Of a stretch of 16,247 bases of DNA, positions 9,806 to 16,247 are shown in pieces. Numbering within the stretch: position 1 is the first letter of the stretch; each line of letters opens with the position of its first letter. Source of the DNA: Hymenoscyphus infarciens. Taxonomy: Eukaryota > Ascomycota > Leotiomycetes > Helotiales > Helotiaceae. Under the pieces are notes generated by a model, which ran no database searches, had not been told where the DNA came from, and saw only the letters and a list, made by a program, of their open reading frames with translations. The stretch spans positions 1-16,247 of the forward strand of contig LLCB01000623.1 of the NCBI GenBank assembly GCA_001414345.1, given 5' to 3'. The position numbers and the translations under genes were made by a program.

Positions 9806-10599
9806 CTATGAGAATGTTTGAAAGTTGAAGCTTTAAAATTGGAGTACATTTGCGAGCTCTTGAAAAGAAGGAGGCTTCGAGTTCGTGAGATGTCTTCTAG
9901 CGGGTTTATCTTTGTTATATATTCAGAACAATACAAGTAACGTATCAGTTTCCAGCGTCTTTTGTATATTGATACATCTCAAAGATGAAAATGAACCACT
10001 AGACGCCAAAACATCATTGGACTCTCCTAATAAGTGGATTATCCCAAGAAAGTCAAATTCAAGTATATAAAAAGTCAAGCATTACACCATTCGCAGGAAA
10101 GACATAAACTCCTGGGCAGAATTACTGGAAGAGCCGAAAAAGCACGAGCATAGTTCGAAATAAACAGGTGTAGCTGGTAGACAATTCTTGTCTCGATAGA
10201 TATGATAAAGGCACCAAAACACACAATAACATAATTTAGATACCACGATGGAAATACAGTGAGTTGCGAGTTAAACTTGAATTTGCCCACTTTTTTTATA
10301 ATCTAAGCTTTATAAGAAAATTCCTTGATTTCCCCCCTTTTTAGGCGCTCTTTTACCTATTAATTAATAATAATATATAATATGCTATTTATAAGAATAG
10401 GAAAAAAGAGGCTTATCTCTCCTCTTATACTTTATAAACTTTATAGAATAAAAATAGATAATTTTAAATTTTTAAGCATGAGTACTAGTTCCGGCCAAAG
10501 GGGGAGGAGAACCTGAAATCTTGGAGTTGGTGCGGAACTGACTCCCTTAAAGACTCTACTTATTGAAGATGGTCAAAATATCCCATTCACCCCTCAAAA
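9806..10599. other. Intergenic region between two converging genes
   Basis: It holds the 3' flanks of the repeat-bearing gene (+) and of the antiporter gene (-). Short open frames (9885-10070 plus; 10075-10290 minus) show no motif and look like chance. 10290-10480 is an AT-rich island listed separately. No AATAAA-type signal is obvious; ATATAAAAAG occurs near 10064. Confidence 0.6.
10290..10480. repeat. AT-rich, RIP-like island
   Basis: An A/T-dominated block (TTAATTAATAATAATATATA near 10360-10380) with a C run (TTTCCCCCCTTTTT near 10330). TpG and CpA are rare: between about 10345 and 10475 I see one TpG. It resembles the 5930-6125 island in composition, but I could not align the two convincingly in either orientation. 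Confidence 0.5.
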
Positions 10600-12460
10600 T
10601 CAAACTCCCCGCTTAGCAACAATTCCCACAGCAATAGGTCCAAGAATAGTACAAATCACAACCGCCCAAACAACAACCATGAATAACTCCTCACTAGAAG
10701 GAAGTATCGTCCCATTATCGCTCCTCAATGTAAGCGTATTAGAACTCTGAGAAAAGGAAGCAATAAGAAAGCCGAGTTCGCCTCTAGATACCATTGCGAG
10801 ACCTATGAGGAGGGCTGATGAGTGGGGTGGTTTGAGGTCTTTTGGTGACTCTTCGTTTTGGGGGACCGATGGTTGGTGGTGGGGTGGCGATGGGAGGCGT
10901 TGGATTGATAAGTCTCCCATTTGGGAGATGTTTGGTTGTTGGGATTCTGGATGTGGTTGGGATTGTGTTTGGACTTGAGAGGGTCCGTTTTTTCGATGTG
11001 TTGAGGGTGCTTTTTGTTGATATAGTTTGAGAAAATATTCGAAATAGATGACGGCTCCGACGAGCGCTTTTCCGATGACCATTATAATGGCGTAGATGAT
11101 TCCTTTCCAGAGGATGGAGCCTTTGAACATTTGTGTTATGGGTATTGAGGATCCAATGGAGGCCTGAAAGAAATAATCGTTAGTGACTTTGACTGCTAAA
11201 GTGAAGTGACGAAGCAAGACACCCAGTCAAGCCAAGAACACGAGCTATTTGAATCGGGGTGGTAACGAGTTTTCAACAAAGAGACTTGATGACGTTCGCG
11301 TTCATAGCCATTCATCATGAACAGTAACCATTTGGCCAAATTTAAAACTAGAGGGAATATAGCAAAGACATACAAAAAAGAAGGGAACAAGTATATACTC
11401 CGTCAACGGTCTAAAATAATCCCGAAACATCTTCGATGCCCCTTCCACGCCATCTCCATCCCCCTCCCCATCTCCTTGCTGATCCTGTTGAAGTTCCCAC
11501 AAAAAGCTAACCATCCCACCAGCAATAAACGCAGCAAATAGCACCGAAGCATTAGTAAAAGCCGCAATAGTAACATATACAATAAGTACGAAAATCGAGA
11601 GACAAAATCCTAGATGAGGGATTTGATGAACGAGTTTGCTTGCTTTCTTTTGGAAAGAGGACTTTGAGACCTGGGAAGATGAGTTTCCAAGGGGAGTGTT
11701 GGAATTCGAGTCCTGCGAGAGGTATTTGATGATCAATGGCCAGGTTGGTGTGAAGATGTAATGAGCCAAGGCGATTGACACTACTAGGAGGGTGAAAGAT
11801 GCGATGATGGGTCGGGCTATGGGCCAGGGTTTCGAAGATCCTTCTCCCAAAGTTGTTACGATGTTTACCATTACCTAGATTATGGTTAGCTATATTCAAA
11901 GTCCGGAAAGTGGATGAGTAAGTCCGTACCAATCCCACAACATCATCCATCATGGCAGCGCCAACAAGTATCGTCCCTGCCCTCGTCCTCTGCATCCCCA
12001 CCGAACTGAGAATCGTAAAAGTAGTCCCCAAGCTAGTCGAACACAAAGCAGCACCAGCCGAGAACCCCGCCAATGGCGTTGGCCTTCCCTGTCCGTCAAA
12101 TTCAAAAAGCAACAACAAAAAACTCAAAGCAATAGGAGCCAACAACCCCACCGTAGCAACAGAAACACTCATCCCCATAGCCTTCCTCAATAACCTCATA
12201 TCAGTACCCAACCCCCCTTCAAAGACTAAACCTATGAGTCCTAGGTAACCAAGAGATTGAACTGTGCTTTGGGTGGATGATGAGAGCCAGGCGGTGCCGC
12301 CGATGGGGAGACCCCATATTATTCCGATTAGGATCTCACCTATGATACCGCAGTAAAGGAGTGAGTCGAAGATATAGCGGGTGCTGTTGAGGAGGAGGAG
12401 GAAGGAGGCGAGGGAGAGGAGGGTGGTTATTGAGGGCTCGTGGTAGGGGAGGTAGGACAT
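10600..12460 (-). CDS. CPA-family cation/proton antiporter
   Basis: Three exons on the minus strand, 12460-11930, 11874-11374 and 11163-10600, encode 531 aa. Intron 1 (55 nt, GTACGG..CTAG, branch GCTAAC) joins MDDVVGL to VMVNIV; intron 2 (210 nt, GTATGT..TTTCAG, branch CACTAAC) joins LVPFFF to ASIGSSIPIT. Many hydrophobic segments and family motifs place it in the Na+/H+ exchanger superfamily (PF00999), CPA2-like: LVFEGGLGTDMRLL (79-92), GFSAGAALCSTSLG (132-145), the paired acids D172-D173 of the ion-binding helix, and AMVSRGELGFLIA (467-479) with its conserved basic residue. A Gly/Asp/Glu loop (311-321) and a Pro/Gln/Ser loop (about 395-460) are probably cytosolic or luminal. It would exchange Na+ or K+ for H+ across a membrane; ion and location cannot be read. 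It is much shorter than yeast Kha1 and lacks a long C-terminal tail. Start ATG has AAA before it. Confidence 0.93.
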
Positions 12461-12939
12461 TTTTAGATGATACTTTGGGGTTGATTGATCGGGGGTTTGG
12501 GAGGGTTTTAAAGAAATGAATTATAAATTATAATAAGAGGGTCTCAGAGGACACGATCAATGAATTTCTTTTTGTTGACCATGGCGATGAGGTTCTTGTT
12601 GAAGTGAAATATGGATCCAGAAGTCGGAAGAAAATATGGCCGGGAACTAAGGGACCAGATAGCTTTTTGTCAAGAATATCCATCTACCTTCATTCGAAAT
12701 TGGGTAGGTAGGTAAAATGAAATTCCTCAGCCGAGTCTTTACAAAGAAAGGCAAGATCCAGTTGAGATCACGACAAATGGAGTGAAGAGGAGGACGGAAC
12801 CCAGTGGAGGCTTGGCACCACGCTAAGATAGCAAATTCCAATTTTCCACGATAAGCTCTGAGCTTCCCTCTAGCAGCTTGCTCCCTCAACACCATCACCA
12901 TTGCGCGTGCGCAATTCCCCTTCCTCCTCATCCATCACA
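12461..12939. promoter_or_regulatory. Divergent promoter: antiporter (-) and Tma23-like (+)
   Basis: These 479 bp separate two divergent start codons. TTATAAATTATAATAA at 12521-12536 is a TATA-like element placed for the minus-strand antiporter, about 60-75 bp before its ATG. The + side ends in a CT-rich leader (TTCCCCTTCCTCCTCATCC, about 12915-12933) before the ATG at 12940. A minus-strand open frame (12647-12931) across this region shows no recognisable motif. Confidence 0.5.
12900..12915. promoter_or_regulatory. GC-rich inverted repeat before Tma23-like ATG
   Basis: ATTGCGC (12900-12906) and GCGCAAT (12909-12915) form a perfect 7-bp inverted repeat with a GT spacer, ending 24 bases before the ATG at 12940. 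It could bind a dimeric factor or form a leader hairpin; no known motif is claimed. Confidence 0.4.
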
Positions 12940-13659
12940 ATGGACGCCCACGCCCTCCTAACCTCCCAAGGCTGGCGCGGAACAGGCCACTCCCTCCACC
13001 CAACCTCCGATAAAACAGGGCTCTCACGTCCCCTCCTCGTCTCAAAGAAAGACAACACGCTGGGCGTAGGCAAAAAACAACATCGCACAAGCGACATGTG
13101 GTGGATGAATGCTTTCGACTCCTCCCTCAAATCCCTGGATACATCGAAGGAAGGCCAGGTTGTGCAGACGAATGCTAGTCAGGGATTGGATATGGTGAAG
13201 ATGGGCGGGGGGAAGTATGTGGGGACGACGATGGGAGGGGGGTTGTATGCTAGTTTTGTTAGGGGAGAGGTTCTGGGGGGGACCATCGAGGAGAAGGAAG
13301 ATGTGGTGGTGGAGACTGCGCAAAGTTCGGAGAGTGCGGGGGGGCTGAAGAAGAGGAGGAAGAGTGAGAAGGATAGCAAGGCGGAGAAACAGGCGAGGAA
13401 AGACGAGAGACAGGAGAGAAGGGCGAGGAAGGCTGCTAGGAGAGCAGCTCGAGAAAAGAAGGAGTTTGCGCGACAGGAAAAATCGAACGTCGAAGCAATC
13501 TCGAAATCCGAAGACGACGAAGATTCAGCCACGAAAACTGAAACGAAAGAAGAGCGCAAAGAACGAAGACGACTGAAAAAACTAGCCAAAGAGGCAGAAA
13601 AGAACTACATCACCCTCTCCTCCGAAAAAGTGAAGAAGAAGAAACGGAAGGATTCATAA
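12940..13659 (+). CDS. TMA23: G-patch nucleolar protein, Tma23-like
   Basis: A single exon of 239 aa. ATG at 12940 starts MDAHALLTSQGWRGTG, matching how this family begins; it has A at -3 and G at +4, and the open frame upstream offers no better start. Residues 6-68 form a G-patch-like domain: G11-W12, then SRPLLVSKKDNTLGVGKKQH and the WW pair at 54-55 in MWWMNAFDSSLKSL. A second Gly-rich segment (GGGKYVGTTMGGGLY, 89-103) leads into VRGEVLGGT. From about 137 the protein is Lys/Arg/Glu-rich and probably helical, ending KVKKKKRKDS, a likely nuclear/nucleolar signal. In yeast Tma23 is a nucleolar protein linked to ribosome biogenesis; G-patch proteins often activate DEAH helicases, but the partner here is unknown. 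PINX1-type proteins are the main alternative; the very N-terminal G-patch followed by WW favours Tma23. Tail-to-tail with THG1. Confidence 0.85.
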   Translation: MDAHALLTSQGWRGTGHSLHPTSDKTGLSRPLLVSKKDNTLGVGKKQHRTSDMWWMNAFDSSLKSLDTSKEGQVVQTNASQGLDMVKMGGGKYVGTTMGGGLYASFVRGEVLGGTIEEKEDVVVETAQSSESAGGLKKRRKSEKDSKAEKQARKDERQERRARKAARRAAREKKEFARQEKSNVEAISKSEDDEDSATKTETKEERKERRRLKKLAKEAEKNYITLSSEKVKKKKRKDS

Positions 13660-13793
13660 TACACATAAAGTACACCTGTCAAAATTCTTGTTAGTTTTTG
13701 GGAATGGCGTTGGAGGTAGATCACATAGATCATGATATCACATTTTTGCTTGCAGATGCTTGGGAAATGAAGAAAATAAGATTTGATTCCATC
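13660..13793. terminator. Shared 3' region of converging Tma23-like and THG1
   Basis: Only 134 bp separate the two stop codons, so the 3' UTRs probably overlap. AATACACATAAAG just after the plus-strand stop (13657-13669) is the only A-rich signal I see for that gene. Exact cleavage sites cannot be told. Confidence 0.4.
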
Positions 13794-15130
13794 TCAAGGT
13801 TCCTTTGGTATCTTCCCCGGTTTATTAGATAATAACCAAGGTCTTCTTTGCCAAAACTCGTCTTTAATGATATCCACATGTTGAATGGTGATTCTTGCCT
13901 TGGCTTTCCTCTTTCGGTCTTTTTCTTCTTGGGTTTTGGAAAGGGCGATCTGTTCGGCTCCTTTGGCGAGAGCTTCTTCTGGGATTTCCGGGGCGGTACC
14001 TGGTTCCACGAGCTCGTACTAGATATCATCAGCAAGGGACTTTGAATTAGGATGGAGGGGGGAAGAGGGGCAAAGAAGAAACTTACATCTCGAAGTACCA
14101 CACTTCCTTTCTTATAAATCTCGGGTTCGTTGTTATAATTAATCTTGAACCTCTTCCATAAAATCTCATTTTTATCCGCTGCAAGAGAACCCTATCCAAA
14201 ATCAGTAAATCCAATCTCTCATGTCACTCTTCTTTACTTACAGCAAGTTCCTTCTCGGCATCCTTAGCATCCATCCCACCCTGTTGAATCAAGGCCCAAA
14301 ACGTCGTATTGTAAAGATTGTTAATATGACCTTCCATCCATCAGCCCTCAATTCCCTACTCAGCATTTTAAAGGACGGAGAAGGGAGGGGGCATACAATC
14401 AACCTGTCTCCAACTCATATAATCCCTCAAATTCTCCACCGAGGGATACACCACCGCCCGCCCGTCAAAACTGGGTAACGGTACCGTAAGAGGTTGATCC
14501 GGGAAGAATGTGCTCCATTGATGGATGTAATGTGCTGTGAACGTTGAGACGATTGTGGTTACTAGTTTACTATTTTCTCATTAATATTTTCTCTATCGAT
14601 ATTTGGTTGAGTTTCGATGGAGGAGTTGGAGGGGTTACCTTGCTCTCCTCTCAAACAGCGCACATGATTTGTGGAATACGAAACTAGTTTTAAAATTAGC
14701 ATCCAATACGGCATAGAGAGAGTATGTATGAAAAGAGGAGAGGTGGGGGGGGGGGCGCGTGGGAATAACCTATATTCATCACTAATCCCATACGCAACGA
14801 CGATATCAGATAAATCGACCAGGACGGCTTTGGCTGCGGCGTTCATGAGATCGAGCGCTCGGCGATCATTTGGTTTTTCGAAGGAGTATTTGGCTGAGAA
14901 CCTGAGAAGGGCCTATCAGTTCCATTTCGCATGAAAGGAGGGATACATGGAATGTGAAGAGGAGGGCAGTAGAGGGGTACTTGTGGAAACCACGACCATC
15001 GATGCGGACTACGATCCAGGTGTTGGGGATGAGGATGTCGGGTTGCTCGAAGGCTTTTACGTATTCATATCTTGAAAATATTAGCTTTGTAAATTTCAAA
15101 ATCATGGAGGGATTACTTTGAGTTCGCCAT
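13794..15130 (-). CDS. THG1: tRNA-His guanylyltransferase Thg1
   Basis: Eight minus-strand exons: 15130-15117, 15070-14981, 14901-14770, 14683-14639, 14569-14397, 14330-14242, 14191-14087 and 14018-13794. They give 290 aa, close to the family length. Introns are 46, 79, 86, 69, 66, 50 and 68 nt, all GT..AG, and every junction rebuilds conserved sequence: [98 protein letters not shown]. Metal-binding residues of the palm-like active site are in place: D29-G30 (RIDGRG) and D76-E77 (SDEYS); [11 protein letters not shown], the signature for tRNA recognition, is intact. Thg1 adds G-1 to the 5' end of tRNA-His by 3'-5' polymerisation, which histidyl-tRNA synthetase needs. The C-terminal exon is Lys/Glu-rich ([15 protein letters not shown]) and ends KIPKEP. 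Confidence 0.97.
14745..14755 (+). repeat. Poly-G run of 11 inside THG1 intron 3
   Basis: Eleven consecutive G on the + strand (C in the THG1 transcript), within the 86-nt third intron (14684-14769) and near its donor. Such a run is prone to length change and to sequencing error. It does not touch coding sequence. Confidence 0.9.
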
Positions 15131-15480
15131 GTTGTTGTTTGGTGTTCGCTTCTGGTGGTGGTTTGGAGTTGAGGCAGAAATGCGTGGGGAGAAGCGAAGG
15201 TTGCAGGTTGCAGGGGTTGGTTGAAGACTCATAGATCAAGACATTCTAGGGTGCTGGAATTCGAAGGATCTGGGATTTCGAATCACTAAAAGTATCATTA
15301 CGCTCTGTTACAACTTCTTGCTACGACCTCAATCTTTCTTGGGCATCATCTACACGTGACAGCTCCAAGCTCATCCACGTGTTGAAGCCACCTTCGCACA
15401 GCCACTTGCCCTGCTTGGACATCGACCTAGAGTGATTTCCGGACACCTCTGGCATGTGTCCTACACCCCCTGACAGGCTT
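15131..15480 (-). promoter_or_regulatory. THG1 upstream region with paired CACGTG boxes
   Basis: This stretch lies between the THG1 start codon and the RIP-affected block. Two palindromic E-boxes CACGTG occur at 15353-15358 and 15376-15381, about 220-250 bp before the ATG. The first extends to CACGTGAC, the reverse complement of GTCACGTG, the consensus for Cbf1-type bHLH factors in yeast. Their spacing of 23 bp is about two helical turns. No open frame or TATA box stands out. Confidence 0.45.
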
Positions 15481-16247
15481 TCTTAGGCTACGTCGTAAGT
15501 TATAGATAAGGCATAATAAGGCTAAAACCTCTATAGAGGACTCGCTATAGAGCCGGGGGCTATATAGACTACTCGGCCCTATATATATAGAGACACCCTA
15601 AGCAAGCTTATAGAGGCTCTACGGGGAAGAAAGGTATAGGCTACTCTACCTAAAACTACCTCTTTTTATCTTTAATTTATAACTTTTTATTACTTTATAT
15701 ATAAATTAGCTAGTAAATTAAGATCTAATAATATATTATTTATCTCTTATACTCTTTATACTTATAAAACCGATATATAAACCTCTTATATATATAATTT
15801 ACTATCTTCTAGCTTAAGATTATATTAAAAGCTTCTAGGAACTAGTTATAACTCTTCTCTTATATATTCGTTCTCTTTAAATAGAATATTCTCTTAATAG
15901 TATAAGCTATTATCTTAATAAGAAATAGAGAGCTTAATTCTAGGCTTTTTAAATAGACTAAATTAGTAGAATATAAGTAGAAATATAGAATATAAAAGAG
16001 AGAGGAAAAGAGGTAGCTTTAGATAGAGTAGCTTATGTCTTAAAAGCGTACGGTTTTTCTTCTCTATAGAGAGAGATATAGCGATTAAGTATTATAACCT
16101 CTAGACTCTTATCTCTAACGCTATACTAGATTTTAATTATCTATTTCCTCTCTAAAACCTATCTAAAAAACTAAGTTTAAGAACTAGAATAATACTTAGA
16201 TATCTCTTTCTAAGTATCTTAATTCTTATAATTTTTTAATATATTAT
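15481..16247. repeat. RIP-saturated AT-rich repeat relic
   Basis: From about 15481 the sequence changes to TA-rich DNA that runs off the right edge. From 15605 to 16247 I find no CpA and a single TpG (16035-16036), while TpA is abundant; 15481-15604 still has three CpA. This is the strongest RIP footprint in the window after the left-hand array. A 12-bp perfect palindrome, CCTCTATAGAGG, sits at 15528-15539, and CTATAGAG/CTCTATAG motifs recur nearby (15552, 16062). All frames are full of stops; no reverse transcriptase, transposase or terminal repeat is recognisable, so the parent element is unknown. Confidence 0.85.

Noticed and set aside
9573..9821. Second plus frame of TTRGE repeats, and the antisense PRVVSPRVV frame
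   Set aside because: Both are shadows of the 15-bp minisatellite, which stays open in several frames because its unit is a multiple of three.
10842..11030. Plus-strand ORF opposite antiporter exon 3
   Set aside because: It is a Gly/Val-rich shadow of the Pro/Gln-rich loop of the antiporter on the other strand.
11164..11373. Reading the 210-nt segment of the antiporter as coding
   Set aside because: It brings a stop after DEWL, and its removal restores LVPFFF-ASIGSSIPIT, the conserved family sequence.
12647..12931. 94-codon minus-strand ORF in the divergent promoter
   Set aside because: No recognised motif; it overlaps the leader of the Tma23-like gene and has no neighbours supporting it.
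13179..13589. 136-codon Ser/Leu/Phe-rich minus-strand ORF
   Set aside because: It is the antisense of the Lys/Glu/Arg-rich Tma23-like tail, which produces this composition.
15481..16247. Relic of a specific transposon family
   Set aside because: RIP has removed all readable coding sequence and no terminal repeats or target duplication are visible, so no family can be named.

Overview
The window looks like a piece of a filamentous ascomycete chromosome (Pezizomycotina; a leotiomycete-like fungus is my guess, not proven). The grounds are short GT..AG introns of about 46-86 nt with CTAAC/CTGAY-like branch points, a HET-domain gene, and AT-rich blocks almost lacking CpA and TpG, the footprint of repeat-induced point mutation (RIP).

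Layout. Positions 1-470 hold a tandem array of 34-bp units built around perfect palindromes; it runs off the left edge and contains no CpA or TpG. After a mostly unexplained stretch (471-1599, one weak small-gene candidate) comes a complete two-exon HET-domain gene (+, 1600-4499, 941 aa). A 2.4-kb gap with an AT-rich island (about 5930-6125) precedes a multi-exon gene (+, 6909-9805, about 810 aa in my model). I read it as a diverged member of a fungal metallopeptidase-like family whose active-site motif appears broken and whose C-terminus carries nine five-residue repeats. A second AT-rich island (about 10290-10480) follows.

The right part is a compact housekeeping block: a three-exon cation/proton antiporter (-, 10600-12460, 531 aa), a divergent single-exon Tma23-like G-patch nucleolar protein (+, 12940-13659, 239 aa), and an eight-exon tRNA-His guanylyltransferase THG1 (-, 13794-15130, 290 aa) that is tail-to-tail with it. 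From about 15480 to the right edge the sequence is saturated with RIP-like change (15605-16247 has no CpA and one TpG).

How the genes relate. THG1 (tRNA-His maturation) and the Tma23-like protein (ribosome biogenesis) both serve translation, but nothing ties them together beyond adjacency. The HET gene and the repeat-bearing peptidase-like gene form the accessory part; a two-gene self/non-self recognition locus is a speculative possibility. No tRNA, rRNA, CRISPR array or intact transposon was recognised. Gene structures were built by eye from reading frames, splice signals and family motifs; the seven-intron gene at 6909-9805 has several alternative splice choices, noted in its entry.
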